The notes: generated from the letters alone by a model not told the origin. Shown: positions 50,901 to 64,000, counted from the stretch's first letter. The stretch is DNA of 64,000 bases from Muraenolepis orangiensis (GCA_027704905.1 CM051004.1:14174436-14238435), one strand, 5' to 3'. Translations and numbers: made by a program.

Positions 50901-50971
50901 ACCCTGTGGCCTTGTTTGGATGGTGACTGAGCCTCATTTTGCACTTGTTTAAATATTCAACACTGGGATAC

Positions 50972-51021
<50 letters not shown>
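50862..51021 (+). repeat. Two (GT)n tracts
   Basis: Tracts at 50862-50899 and 50974-51021. They read (AC)n in the raver2 transcript. A further TG tract lies at 51169-51206. Confidence 0.93.
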
Positions 51022-51025
<4 letters not shown>

Positions 51026-51175
51026 AGAGAGAAAGATAGATGCATGCACGACAGAGTTTAGCCGAGGACTCGAAGTTGGCTGTCACTGTTAGTGATGCTG
51101 GCTGACATCGAGACCTGGTCCCCAGACAGACACAAACCACACCAGGGCAGACAATAAGATGCATCTTGTGTGTGT

Positions 51176-51206
<31 letters not shown>

Positions 51207-51529
51207 AGCGCAGATTGAACGTCAGTTGTCTGAGCGTAGAGGGGAGAGGGTCACAGAGGAAAGGTACAGCTGAGCTGTCAAACTAACAAGAGGGTCCGAA
51301 TGGAGAACATATCTCGAGACCACAACAACAGAAACAGTGAACAAGGCCTGTGTGTGTGTGTGTGTGTGTGCACGCACAATTCCATCCATCATTCAGTCAT
51401 CTATCCGTCTCCACCCGTTCATCCATCCAGCCATCTATGTCTCCGTCCACTCCACACATCCACCCATCTCTTCATTGAGTGAGGCTTGACATTCTTAAAC
51501 TTGCTCCTCGTGGCGCTAACCTTCATCAG

Positions 51530-51850
51530 AGATGACCTTTGAGAAGGTGCATAACTCTCCCCCTCTCCCTCTCTCTCCTCCCTCCATCCATAACTCCCCC
51601 TCTCTTTCAACATCCTCTCTCTCTCTCCCCCTCTGTGTGTGTGTGTTTTTCTCTCTCTCCCCTTCTCTCTCTCTCTTTCTCTCTCTCCCCCCCCCTTCTA
51701 ATGGTGCCGAGAGGCTCTCAGGAGTTGCCCTTCTCTCACCCCTCCTCCTCTCCCTATGATGATTATGATGATGATGATGATGAGGAGGATGATGATGATG
51801 ATGATGAGGATGATGATGGGTGGCTTTCTTAACTCCCCCCCCCCCCACCC
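51530..51850 (+). repeat. CT-rich and (GAT)n low-complexity block
   Basis: CTCTCC-rich DNA (51555-51690), then (GAT)n with GAG units (51757-51818), then a C run. In raver2 intron 3. Confidence 0.85.
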
Positions 51851-52150
51851 ACCCCACAGCTCCACACACCCACACGCCGGTGATTCATCCGCAGAGCGCT
51901 GGGTATCGGGCCCTGTACCTGCCGGAGGGGAGGGAGAGGGAGGGAGGGAGAGAGGGAGAGGGAGAGGGAGAGGGAGGCCCCGGGACCCCCAGTGTTGGAA
52001 TCATATGGGGCCTCTAGCAGGAGGGGAGGAAGGTCGATGGGTAGAGACGGTTATGTAAGTGGAAAAAAAGACGAAGAAGAGCAGCGCACAGGGTTCTAGG
52101 GCCAGTGATATCATCACTGTGCTTCCGGGGCAAGCACAGCACCGAGTGAA

Positions 52151-52352
<202 letters not shown>

Positions 52353-52463
52353 TTGTTATGAGCGCTGCCGGCGCTGTGTGGGCTGAGGCCGCTTCACAAG
52401 CTCTTCTACCTGCAGAACACACACTAGAACACATAAGGGGACAGCACTTACGCATCAAGGAGT

Positions 52464-52636
<173 letters not shown>

Positions 52637-53024
52637 GCGGTGAGCCATAAGGCCAGAGAGTGCCGAGCTCCGCAACAGCGAAGCAGCGTGAGCTACAACG
52701 CCCACAATGCATCAGGGGAGCCGGCCCATGTGGGTCTATTGATTTGTGTGTGGGAGCGGGGCAGAAGGGGGCTGGGCTAAAACGGGAAACGGCATTGGAT
52801 GACTGATGGCGGGAGAGTGATTGCCCGGCGGGTGCGTGTGGGCGGATGGATGGACGGACCCACGGACCCACAGACCCACAGACGGATGGAGTAAGAGTTG
52901 AAGAGAACGCGGTTAGTAAATAGACTGGATGGAAATATTTGAATCAAAAACCCCCCAAAAACGACAGTGTTGGGCTAGACGGTAGTCATACAATTTTTGG
53001 GTTTTTTCCTCCGATGAACATGGT

Positions 53025-53256
53025 AATAGATGCTTTTATATAGCGCTTTTATCCAAGTCATGCCTCACATTCATCCATTCATACACACATTCACCCACCG
53101 ACAGCGGAGTCAGCCATGCAGGGAGAAAGCCAGCATGTCAGGAGCAGTTAGGGTGTCTTGCTCAAGGACACCTCTAAAGTTTTTGCTAGGAGGAGCCGGG
53201 GATCGAACCAGCAAGGCGGCCGTAAGGCTCTACCTCCTGAGCTACACTGCCGGCTA
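53025..53256 (-). mobile_element. tRNA-derived SINE copy
   Basis: On the - strand a tRNA-like head has an A box TAGCTCAGGAGG (53233-53244) and a B box GGTTCGATCCC (53199-53209). A body with GAGCAAGACACCCTAACTGC and a tail with AAAAGCGCTATATAAA follow. This is a common teleost SINE pattern. Inserted in raver2 intron 3, in the same orientation as raver2. Confidence 0.75.
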
Positions 53257-53332
53257 ATAACATCATGTTTACATTTGCTCAATTGGCGTATACTGGATTG
53301 TCAACACAATGAAAGCGCTTTGGAGGTCCCAC

Positions 53333-53497
53333 CTGGCAGAAGACGGGCTTGTAGGTGTCTGAGAAGAGCTGGGTGAGCTCCTCCGAGTCGCACAGGTCCA
53401 GCGGCAGCCTGTCTACACACAGGCAGCGGGAATGAAGCTGCTGCTCCTGGATCAGCTGGTTCACGTCCATCCACTGCACCATCAGAGAGCGGTCCCC
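53333..53497 (-). CDS. raver2: raver2 exon 3 (RRM2 end, RRM3 start)
   Basis: Fifty-five codons, phase 0-0: GDRSLMVQWMDVNQLIQEQQ, LHSRCLCVDRLPLDLCDSEE, LTQLFSDTYKPVFCQ. SRCLCVDRLP is the first strand of RRM3. The acceptor is TGTGTGTAG, directly after about 150 nt of (TG)n with no pyrimidine tract. Donor GTGGGA. Confidence 0.95.
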
Positions 53498-53654
<157 letters not shown>

Positions 53655-54039
53655 TTAATTGTGTTAAGTTTTGTTTCCTTTTTACAATTATAATTTGTAT
53701 TGTTTTTAGGAGTGTCTTGGGAATGCGGAGCAATTTTGCTGTACTTTTTGGCTTACTCCACAATTGATGGACATCGCTCTGAAACTGACGCTCTGGTAAT
53801 GATGGATTACCAACGCTTCAGTTGTTGAGGTAGAAAGCCTCTAAGGGGGGACTATCTAAATATTACTGTCCAAAAAAGCACAATGCTTTTATATACAGTA
53901 TATATTGAATGAATTTCTACTGCATGTTCTAAATACCTGTCTAATACCATTAGTGTTCAACACCTCCAGTATTTCACTATCTGATGTCTGGCTGAGATCG
54001 TTTTTATATGCGCCTCAAGGGTACTCTTTACTACTGTTA

Positions 54040-54325
54040 GACTTCCCCTGACCTGTCTCACTGCTGCTGTTATTCTCCCCCTCTCCTGTCTCACTTCTAC
54101 TCTGTAACTCTCCTCCTGTCCTGTCTCACTGCTACTCTGTAACTCTCCTCCTGTCCTGTCTCACTGCTACTCTGTAAGTCTCCCCCTGACCTGTCTCACT
54201 GCTACTCTGTTAGTCTCCCCCTGTCCTGTCTCACTGCTACTCTGTTAGTCTCCCCCTGTCCTGTCTCACTGCTACTCTGTTAGTCTCCCCCTGTCCTGTC
54301 TCACTGCTACTCTGTTATTCTCCTC
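54040..54325 (+). repeat. 35-bp minisatellite with CTGTCTCACTGCTACTCTGT
   Basis: About eight units ending TAGTCTCCCCCTGTC, in raver2 intron 2. Confidence 0.9.
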
Positions 54326-54576
54326 TCACTACTAATATGTTAGTCTATCTTTATGTATCGATAGATGTACAACCTTTAGTGAATATTTTTGCTGTTTTGC
54401 AAAAGTCATCAATGACCCCCAAACTCTTCCATCTCCACCTCCACTTATAACCACCACCTCCACCTATAACCACCTCCACTCATAACCACCATCTCAACTG
54501 ACCACCACACCTCCACCCATAACCACCTCCACTCATAACAACCACCTCCAGTGGACTGGACTTCGAGGGGCGGTAC

Positions 54577-54884
54577 CTGTGGCCGGCCCAGCAGCTCCGA
54601 GCGGGCCCGCGAGGCAGAGTCCTTCTTCATGTACTCCACGAAGCCGTAGCCCTTGGAGTGGCCCGTCAGCTGGCTGTACACCAGGAAGCAGCGCTCGATG
54701 TTGCCGTAGGCGCGCACCAGCTCCTCGAAGCGCTGGCCGCTGAAGGCGTGCGGCAGGTTGGCCAGGCAGAGCAGCGAGTCGGTGGGCTGCAGAGCCACGC
54801 TGATGCAGCGGCCGCGCACCGTGCTGTGGTGGAGGGAGCGGATGGCATCCTTAGCCTGGGCTCCATTCAGCAAAGTCACAAAGG
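54577..54884 (-). CDS. raver2: raver2 exon 2 (RRM1 end and RRM2)
   Basis: Two bases complete Ala, then FVTLLNGAQAKDAIRSLHHS (RNP1 end of RRM1), LQPTDSLLCLANLP (RNP2 of RRM2), FEELVRAYGNIERCFLVYS, TGHSKGYGFVEYMKKDSA (RNP1 of RRM2), and ELLGRPQ: 102 codons. The first half of RRM1 must be in an upstream exon, not found in this window. The acceptor CTCCTCCAG is itself the last unit of a minisatellite. Donor GTACCG. Confidence 0.97.
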
Positions 54885-56600
54885 CTGGAGGAGACGAGGA
54901 CACGGAGGATGGAGGAGACGAAGACAGAGAGGAGACGAGGACACAAGGACATGGAGGACGGAGGAGATGAGGACATGGAGGATGGAGGAGACGAAGACAG
55001 AGAGGAGACGAGGACACAAGGACATGGAGGACGGAGGAGATGAGGACATGGAGGATGAAGAAGACGAGAACACGGAGGAGACGAGGACATGGAGGATGGA
55101 GGAGACAAGGATACGGAGGATGGAGGAGACAAGGACAAGGAGGATGGAGGAGACAAGGACACAGAGGATGGAGGAGACAAGGATACGGAGGATGGAGGAG
55201 AGGAGGACAAGCAGGATGGAGGAGACAAGGACAAGGAGGACGGAGGAGACAAGGACAAGGAGGACGGAGGAGATGAGGACACAGAGGACGGAGGAGGCAA
55301 AGACACGGAGGATGGAGGAGACAAGGATACGGAGGATGGAGGAGACAAGGACAAGGACGATGGAGGAGACAAGGACACAGAGGATGGAGGAGAGAAGGAT
55401 ACGGTGGATGAAGGAGGAGGACAAGCAGGATGGAGGAGACCAGGACAAGGAGGATGGAGGAGACGAGGACATGGAGGATGGAGGAGACGAGGACACGGAG
55501 GATGGAGGAGACGAGGACAGAGAGGAGACGAGGACACAAGGACACAGAGAACGGAGGAGACAAGGACACGGAGGATGGAGGAGACAAGGACACAGAGGAT
55601 GGAGGAGACAAGGACACAGAGGATGGCGGGGACAAGGACAAGGAGGATGAAGGAGACGAGAACACAGAAAATGGCGGAGAGGACAAGCAGGATGGAGGAG
55701 ACAAAGACAATGAGGATGGAGGAGACGAGGACAAGGAGGATGGAGGAGATGAGGACAAGGAGGATGGAGGAGACGAGGACACGGAGGATGGAGGAGACGA
55801 GGACAGAGAGGAGACGAGGACACAAGGACACAGAGAACGGAGGAGACAAGGACACGGAGGATGGAGGAGACAAGGACACAGAGGATGGAGGAGACAAGGA
55901 CACAGAGGATGGCGGGGACAAGGACAAGGAGGATGAAGGAGACGAGAACACAGAAAATGGCGGAGAGGACAAGCAGGATGGAGGAGACAAAGACAATGAG
56001 GATGGAGGAGACGAGGACAAGGAGGATGGAGGAGATGAGGACAAGGAGGATGGAGGAGACGAGGACAGGGAGGATGGAGGAGACGAGGACACAGAGGATG
56101 GAGGAGACGAGGACAAGGAGGATGAAGGAGACGAGGACACAGAGGATGGAGGAGACGAGGACAAGGAGGATGAAGGAGATGAGGACACAGAGGATGGAGG
56201 AGAGGAGAACAAGCAGGATGAAGGAGACAAGGACACAGAGGATGGAAGAGACGAGAACAAGGATGAAGGAAACGAGGACACAGAGGATGGAGGAGACGAG
56301 GACACAGAGGATGGAGGAGACGAGGACACAGAGGATGGAGGAGACGAGGACAAGCAGGATGGAGGAGACGAGGACACGGAGGACGGAAGAGTCAAGGACA
56401 CAGAGGATGGATGAGAACACAGACGATGGAGGAGATGAGGACACAGATGATGAAGAAGAAGAGGACAAGGAGGATGGAGGAGACGAGGACACAAAGGATG
56501 GAGAAGACGAGGACAAGCAGGATGGAGGAGATGAGGACACAGAGGATGGAAGAGACGAGGACGGAGAGCAAAGGATATAGGAAACAAGGATTTTGGTGAC
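54885..56600 (-). repeat. 24-bp minisatellite abutting raver2 exon 2, 1.7 kb
   Basis: Units on the + strand combine GAGGATGGAGGAGACGAGG and ACACA, with variants GACAAGG, GACAGAGA and CAAGCAG. On the raver2 strand it is C/T-rich (TCCTCCATCCTC). About 70 units. A block near 55541 recurs at 55827. Long Ser/Pro-rich (- strand) and Asp/Glu/Gly-rich (+ strand) open frames up to 736 codons result from the unit length and are not considered genes. Confidence 0.95.
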
Positions 56601-57137
56601 GTGGAGACAAGGATGCAGACAAAGATGATGAGGATGTAGTGGGAGACAGGGAGACGGGGACGGAGGAGACGAGGGCATGAGGAGGAGACGAGGATGGAGG
56701 AGACAAAGAGAAGTTGGTGGATAAGACAAGGGGACAGGCGGCCAAAGCAGAGCAGACAGGGAACAGGGAAACAACGAGAAGAGGGACACGTCGGTGTGCG
56801 TGACAGATGGCGTGGATGGAAAATCAAGAAATATGACAAAACCCACGTGACAATAACACACAGAAAAAAATAACAAAGAGATAATCAAAGCACAGGGACA
56901 CAGACACAGACACACAGACAGATGCCGGCGGACAGTCAGACAGACAGACAGATAGACAGACAGAGAGACCGACGGACAGGCAAACAGACAGACATATACA
57001 TAGAGAGAAAGACAAGACATTAGCTCAATTGTAGGGAGCCACTGTCTAGAATGTAATCCACATTGATATACACAGAGAAGATACACACAACTTGTCTCGT
57101 TTTACAGCTGCTGACAGATCTCCCTGTTGGTCTAGAG

Positions 57138-57468
57138 CAGTGGTTCTCAAACCATTCTTACTAATGGTACCCCCTCAGCGATATCACACCACTTTCACCG
57201 GTACAAAACATTTTAGGGAGGGAAAAATATATATCAGGCTTTATCGCATCACCTCTCGGGAGGAACGGATGTTGAAAAGTCACACAACCGTTAGTTCATT
57301 TCTCCCAGAAAAAGCAGGAAGCCAGAGGGGGGAGGGGGGGGTCACATTTTGGTGGTTTCTGATTTAGCTTTGGTTTTCCGCAGGTTCTTCTGTGTATTCT
57401 CCTTGCGCCTGCAGCCCTTCCAACTCCCCCCCGAGGGGGGTGCATGCATCCCCGTTTGAGAAACACTG
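57138..57468. mobile_element. hAT-like MITE
   Basis: Inverted ends CAGTGGTTCTCAAAC and GTTTGAGAAACACTG bound 331 bp, with poly-purine (57325-57341) and C/G-rich stretches inside. The flanks GTCTAGAG and CTCTACAA are an imperfect 8-bp duplication of hAT type (nTCTAGAn). CAGNGGTTCTCAA ends are typical of hAT elements. No transposase frame. Confidence 0.75.
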
Positions 57469-57909
57469 CTCTACAACGTAAATCCACATTGAATACACAC
57501 GGAAAGACACAGTCACGACGCATTTCAACCACACTACCGACGGATCTCTGCGTTGTCATGTGTATTGATACAGTGATAATGGGTCACGCGCCGACACACC
57601 CGGTCAATTGTGTTTAAGTGTCGAACGGCCCACCCCGACGGACACCTCATTCATTCCTATTAGCCTTGCGTCGTTATGCTTTCCAATTGCCAAACGCGGA
57701 TTACCAGACCGAGGAATCCAGTTTCTGTCAGGCGCAATTACACTAACAAGCATACACACAACACACGCACACACACACACAGAAGCAGAGTTCGGTAGAG
57801 GCAACGGGCTAGCGGCTGTGAGAGCAGGGTTGGTGATGGTGGTGGTGGTACTACAGTAATGCAGGACTACGAGGAGCAGGAAGCTTTCTCTTTCAAACAA
57901 CTCATAGAT

Positions 57910-58089
<180 letters not shown>

Positions 58090-58309
58090 GTAAACGGCTA
58101 ATTAACAAGATTTGTATTGAACAATGGATGGAATGCTTACTCCCAATTCCCACCCGCAGTATGAATTTCTAAAACAATACTATAAAATACTATACACATT
58201 AAAAATGAACAAAAGTACATAAGTGACTGACGGATGATATATACATGTGTTGGATTGTGCAAAAAGATTAAAAAAAAGAGTGCCAGTAGTACAGCAGCAT
58301 CATGAATAC

Positions 58310-58640
58310 AGTGCAGCACAGTACAGCACAGTGCAATAACTGTAATGAGTCCAGAAAGTCCAGCAAAGTATGACAGTGTAAGGTTAATGACAATGTTATG
58401 ATAGTGGCAGCACTCCTAGCAGTTCAGTAGGCGCACCGCCTGTGGATTAAAACTATCCTTGAACCTGGTGGTCCTATACGGATGCTGCGGATGCTGCGAC
58501 CCGACAGTAGGGGGGAGACGAGACGGTGCCCAGGGTGGTTGTGGTCCCTTAGTGATGGAGATGGCCTTCTTCCGACATCTAAACTCATGCAACATGTGGG
58601 GGTGTTCTGTGTGGGTCTGTGCTCACAGCGTGTCTTCCCG
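58310..58640 (+). mobile_element. Fragment of a dispersed fish repeat, unclassified
   Basis: CTTGAACCTGGTGGTCCTAT, then GGATGCTGCG, CCCGACAGTAGGGGGGAGA and GATGGAGATGGCCTTCTTCC resemble a repeat I have often seen in teleost DNA (GAACCTGGTGGTCCTG...GGATGCTGCGG). The class is uncertain and the borders approximate. Confidence 0.35.
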
Positions 58641-59039
58641 ACTGTGTGGCACACAGGAGGAAGCTAAAGTGGGCCGGACACACCGGTCGTCTTGTCCGAA
58701 CCGTAATTAGCACCTCAGAGGGAACAGCAGCAGCACGCGGAGGGAAACGCAGTGAGGGAGGATAGTGTGAACTGGACACGCGGCGGACCTGCTCTTGCGG
58801 CGTTATCCGAGTGGATAACAGACTATAAGGAAGTAAATACATGTCACGTTGGACAATGGACATTGTTTACGTGTCCTGTCCTGGTGAGTGCGACTCACTG
58901 CTGGGAGATTACCACCTTCTACGAAAAAACAACAAAGAAAAACATAGCAGTGACAATGTGTGAGTGCAGCAAATACTGAAACAACATTTTTTTTCCAAAC
59001 TTTCAGATCCAACCATTAGCCTGTTTTGTTCTTGATCTT

Positions 59040-59376
59040 TCTAAATGGACTGCGTTTATATAATGGACTGCATTTATATAATGGACTGCATTTATATATT
59101 TTCTGTGGCCACTCAACTAGTGGCCACTCAAAGTGCTTTACAAGTTATGCCTCACATTCACCCCTTCATACGCACATTCATGCACCAACGGCGATGTCAG
59201 CCAGCGCGTTGAGGAGCAGTTAGGGTAAGGGTGCAGTTAGGTAAGGGGAGTCTTGCTCCGGGACACCTAGACACTTGGCTAGAGGAGGAGCCGGGGGGAA
59301 TCTAAACCAGCAACCTTTCGGTTCCGGTTGGTAGACAACCCATCTCTACCTGATGAGCCACTGACTGCCACCCTTT
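59040..59376 (-). mobile_element. SINE copy, degraded
   Basis: Shares with the copy at 53025-53256 the order GTTATGCCTCACATTCACCC, AGGAGCAGTTAGGG, TCTTGCTC.GGACACCT and a decayed tRNA-like head (TGGCTCATCAGGTAGAGATG on the - strand). The B box is damaged. A triplicated ATGGACTGCATTTATATA lies at its tail (59045-59098). Confidence 0.6.
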
Positions 59377-60239
59377 CTCTTTTTCCTTCTGTCCTCCTCC
59401 ATCCAAAATATCATACTAACTAATATCATACTAACCGTTTTCTATCTCCTAGTATCATGATACTACAGAGAAAATGAAAAAGGAAGGAGTTGAGCTAGAG
59501 AAAGAGCTCTTTAATAGCATAGACAATAAGCATGACAGGTGAATATCAAAAACAATACTAAGAAAGTAAGAGAAAGAAAGAGCGAGAAAAACAGAAAGAA
59601 AGACAGAAAGACAGAAGGAACTAACAAACAAACTAACCTGACAAAAGTGCAAAGGAACAAAAGAAAGAAAGAAAGAAAGAAAGAAATAAGACTGAAAAAA
59701 ACTCAGACAAGCTTAATTATGGGCCTGAGTTGGGTAATGTGCCGGCTCCCTCTGTGGCCATCAAGTACGCGTGGGAGGGGGGGGGGGGGGGGGGAAACAG
59801 GAAACAGGAAACGGGAAAGGGGAAATATGGAGCTGAACACACCTCAGAGGAAGCAATTCTGCTGTCAAGTTGGCCGTCGAAAGAGCTAATTAAAAAGCAA
59901 GGGGGAGGCGGAGATTACAGCAGGCAACATGTAACGCCGTCAAGATAAGAGCGCGTGGCTCCCACGTGGCGGCCCCTACTGTTTGATCCGGGCTCCCGAG
60001 CCCCCGAAGTAAGCAAGGTGGGAGGGAGGGGCTCCCATCGCTTTTGATCGCTGACGACAAAAATGAAGGAGGAATGAATGGACGTTTTGGAAAGGCATGA
60101 ATTAATACACAAAAGCATCTTGTTTGTTTTTTGCTGTTTTAAAGTAAAAGCATATGGTGCGTGGATCAGCAGTCCCAATATATGATCGGATAGGATACAA
60201 ATATAACACTATACGAATAGTATAGTATAAACGGTATAA

Positions 60240-60435
60240 TGTTTATATATATATAAACATAATATATAAAAAGTAAATTAAATTATATATAATATATAAT
60301 AATAATATGATATATATATATCCAAACAATATACAATAATAATATAATACAGTATATATAAGTATGTATATAAATATATATTCAAATATTATATATTCAT
60401 ATATATATATATATATATTCATATATATATTCATA

Positions 60436-60473
<38 letters not shown>

Positions 60474-60607
60474 TATTCATATATATATTCATATATATAT
60501 ATATATTCATATATATATATTCATATATATATATATATTCATATATATATATTCATATATATATATATATATATATATATTCATATATATATATTCATAT
60601 ATATATA

Positions 60608-60663
<56 letters not shown>

Positions 60664-60710
60664 TATATATATATATATATATATATTCATATATATATAT
60701 ATTCATATAC
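60240..60710 (+). repeat. AT-only repeat block with TATATATTCATA units
   Basis: (TA)n broken by TTCATA at irregular steps, plus ATAATATA-rich DNA at 60250-60400. Confidence 0.93.
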
Positions 60711-61394
60711 TTTCACCTGTCAGGCATATAAGACATATGCCAGAGACATTTGGTGATTATTGATCGCGCAGTGGTGACGGGGATAGTTAAAACGTTTTTT
60801 TATAATGTCCATCTTTTCACTGAATGGTTGTCTTGAAAAGGGTACTAAAAACAATTCCGCAACAACATCATCTTCACCTGTTGCCGTTTAGACGTAAAAA
60901 ACCTACGTAGAAAAAAAACGATTCTCATTTAATCATTTTATTTAAATTGTATTAAATTGTATTACATTTTATTAATACAATTAATTTGATTTTTTTTGTT
61001 TAATCTGAGAGTTCAGGGTCCAGGGTATTCTCATAAATGAGAATCGTATCTGTGTTGTTATCTGTTATATTACAGTTACGTTGATTTGTTTGTCTTTCTC
61101 GGTCCATGCACTACGCATTTGAGTGGTTTTGTGTTGCAACCAATCAGATATTTTTCTAGGTTGCTGGGAAGAATATCCTTCAACCAAAGTATTCCCGATG
61201 ACTTTGGGCCTTAGACTGAATGAGAGTGTACGTTTGGATTGACAATTTGATCAACTAATCATATAGTGATTTGTAGCCAATGGGCGTATTCTTTCAGATT
61301 TCCCCACAGCTCAATAGGGAGCTAGAAGGTATTCTGGCTGGAGCGAGAGGGGATCTAGCGTAGTGCTACGTTTTTTCTACGTAGGATTTTATGT

Positions 61395-61397
<3 letters not shown>

Positions 61398-61459
<62 letters not shown>
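61398..61459 (+). repeat. (AT)31 microsatellite
   Basis: Perfect AT run, itself a long palindrome. Confidence 0.95.
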
Positions 61460-61462
<3 letters not shown>

Positions 61463-63192
61463 GCAAACATAAACAGGAAGCATATACGTGACAAGAGTAG
61501 ACGGAGGCGGAGAAATCCTAAAACAGAGAATAGCATTAACATTCAGGGCACCGTATCACCACACACAGAAAAGGCTCTGAACACGGAACACAAAGCGCAG
61601 CTCCTAACAACAAGGTCACTTTCCGAGCCCCTTCTCTTCCAAACCACTTGGACCCTGACCCTGGCGCTACACTGAGTGTTACTTCGAGACCGAACGAGGC
61701 CGTTCGGGTTTCTTATCCAATGTGCTCGTCTGTGGCCCTCCCACGCATTCATTGCACGCACGCACGTACGCACGCACGCACGCACAGAAATGTCTCGTCT
61801 GAATTCAGTTGGCGACTACACCTCCGTGGGGGAAGGTTCTCAAAGAGTGATTAAAGAGCCAATCACAAAGGGAGACAAATAGCGCACACACACACACACA
61901 CACACACACAACGCCAACGCCTTCACACACCGAAGGTTACGATGTGTGTCCTTGAAGAGTTCCACTCCTAAATGCACCTAATTATTATTATTATAGGAGA
62001 AACAAACAAACAAACAGCAACTGGCTTGTGGTGCCTCTACTATCAAGCGCGGTGAGCTACTCTGGCCTACATAGCAAGACGTAGATAGCGCCGTGCTGCT
62101 TTATGTTGCCACCTGAAAGTGTGCCAACACAACCTTAGAGAGGAAAGATCAGACACTGCAGCATTACAGAGGACATGCGGCACGCCAGGAAGAAAATATG
62201 TGCATGAGATTACCCAGCATGCAGGCATACATTCATTAAACAAATAAATAATAATAATAATACTGAAAAAGTACCGAAGCAATACTTAGATCTTTGCATT
62301 TTCAATGAACATGAGTTGGATTTCATTACCTTCACCATGAAATATTGGACAGAGGTTCACCCCAAGATAACTCAACAAGTAATGTATGGAATTGGACAAA
62401 ACTTGGGGGCTCAATTACTTATGGGGAAACGTTGATTTGTATTTGGTGCAGAGCCTTCATTTTTTTTAAGGATTCTTTAGCATTGGGAGATGTGGCAAAA
62501 CAAGCACATATTGTGAAATATTCACAAGTTAGGAACATATTTGCATACAAATTGGTGATGGTTTAGGTGGAAGGCCAATTGCGATTCACACACACACATT
62601 TAGAGAAATATCGGGATATGAATCCGGACCACCACGGATCCGGATCCAGGATTTGGATCTGGAACTGCGGGAGAAAATAAGGGTAAATGATTAATCACAG
62701 ATTTAGAGGGATTGTCCAGAGTTAGAGCACAGGGGAGGTTTTGGTGTGGCGGAGATGTATGTGCTCTTCTGAGGGCCCTCTGGTTTGACTAGGGAATTGG
62801 ACATCATTAAATGTGAATATTACTTGTTGGTGCTGCAATGAGCTGCTGTCTGTTTATAAAGAACAGCCCAATAATAAAAATGCTTTATCAACTTGTGGAA
62901 AAAGTAATCCTAATAATATCATCACCCATACATAACCGTCTCTTTACTTTATTACTAGTGCATTGACTAAGCACCCATCGGTTCTCCGAAGGAGCTTGGT
63001 AGATGCTGCCAGTGTGTCTTCCCGGGATCATGCTGGAAATGTTTCCTTTTTTAATCAGCACCTCAACCACATCGACCAACCCCCCCTACAGCAGAACCAT
63101 GCTGGCTCTGAGCATCCTCTTCATGCCACTCCTGTGTCGTCGTCGTCCCCCCCCCACCCTGGGCTCCAGTACTCTCGGGCCTCTTCAGTCTT

Positions 63193-63345
<153 letters not shown>

Positions 63346-63499
63346 CTTCCTTGCATATGTATGTATGTATGTATGTATGTATGGAAAGAGGGAGCGAGCG
63401 AGAGCGAGAGAGAAAGAGAAAGAGAGAGCGAGAGAGAGAGATACTTCATGCGTGGGGAAGCCAATACTGGAGTGGACCACTCTCATCTCTCTCTCTTTT

Positions 63500-63765
63500 C
63501 TCCATTCAGCTACCCACTCATCCACCCACAGACTCTCTCTCCCCCTCTCGCTCTCCCTCACCTCTCTCCCACTCATCCACCCACAGACTCTCTCTCCCCC
63601 TCTCCCCATCTCTCTCGCTCTCTCGCTCTCTCCCTCACCTCACTCCCACTCATCCACCCACAGACTCTCTCTCCCCTCTCCCCCTCTCCCCCTCTCCTTC
63701 TCTCCCACTCATCCTCCCACGGCCTCCCTCTCTCTCTCTCACTCAGCCACCCACTCATCCTCCCA
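63500..63765 (+). repeat. CT-rich minisatellite with CCACTCATCC(A/T)CCCAC units
   Basis: Four or five units of about 60-80 bp, each with CCCACTCATCCACCCACAGA followed by CTCTCTCCCC of varying length. Confidence 0.85.
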
Positions 63766-64000
63766 CGGCCAGACTTCTGTTCGCCGGTCCTCTTTCATAA
63801 ACGAAACAATGGCATCTCCCTTCCATTATATCAGCGCCACAGAATTATACCCACCGGTTGTCCAACTCGGCTGCTTGTTTGTTTGATGTTTTTGTTGTCC
63901 AGTACCATTGGTGAGATGGTGTCAGATATCCTATCCTGTTCGTATTTTTTCGTCCCTTTCTTCTACGTCGGTCATTCAGTTATCTTTCACACGCTTGCCT

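Noticed and set aside
53199..53244. tRNA-like A and B boxes
   Set aside because: The flanking body and tail mark a SINE; the cloverleaf is not complete, so it is not called as a tRNA gene.
54851..57086. Ser/Pro-rich frames up to 736 codons (- strand) and a 441-codon Asp/Glu/Gly frame (+ strand)
   Set aside because: Same reason: another 24-bp array. Only the part overlapping raver2 exon 2 is coding, in its own frame.
60364..60756. 130-codon Ile/Tyr frame
   Set aside because: Derived from a TATA/TTCATA repeat.
62345..62566. 73-codon frame starting MDRGSPQ
   Set aside because: No recognisable domain, no splice or promoter context; length is within chance for AT-mixed sequence. A decayed transposon frame cannot be excluded.

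Overview
The window is teleost fish nuclear DNA. It holds two convergent, multi-exon protein-coding genes whose neighbourhood is conserved in vertebrates: the 3' four-fifths of jak1 (Janus kinase 1) on the + strand (20 exons between 299 and 25160), and most of raver2 (ribonucleoprotein, PTB-binding 2) on the - strand (14 exons between 54884 and 31933, stop codon included, first exon(s) absent). JAK1 and RAVER2 are tail-to-tail neighbours in human as well, which supports both identities. Exon boundaries were set by hand from GT/AG sites, reading-frame continuity and remembered family sequence. All 32 within-window junctions keep frame.

Layout: 1-298 intron; 299-9421 jak1 FERM and SH2 exons, with a 5'-truncated BEL/Pao LTR retrotransposon (2856-~5320, - strand) in one intron; 9772-12158 a 20-bp minisatellite; 12210-18195 pseudokinase exons; 19745-25160 tyrosine kinase exons; 25161-~27378 jak1 3' UTR; ~27443-31932 probable raver2 3' UTR or intergenic DNA; 31933-54884 raver2 exons in reverse order, separated by introns full of minisatellites; 54885-64000 probable raver2 intron 1 or upstream DNA, made of a 1.7-kb minisatellite, a hAT-like MITE, SINE copies and simple repeats, with no exon recognised.

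The density of (AC)n/(GT)n and (CT)n/(AG)n tracts is extreme, with dozens of tracts, many over 100 bp. Such density is known in codfishes and relatives (Gadiformes), so a gadiform is a reasonable but unproven guess. These tracts are not placed at random relative to exons. In both genes, although they lie on opposite strands, AC repeats (transcript sense) tend to sit just after donors and UG repeats just before acceptors, so intron ends could pair. One (CU)n tract of about 180 nt forms the acceptor of the raver2 exon that encodes a PTB-binding motif, which suggests possible autoregulation.

Functionally, jak1 encodes a receptor-associated cytoplasmic tyrosine kinase of cytokine signalling, and raver2 encodes a three-RRM cofactor of PTB splicing repressors. 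This raver2 has a long Tyr/Gln/Ala/Pro-rich C-terminal segment (four exons, 190 residues) that I do not recall in mammalian RAVER2.
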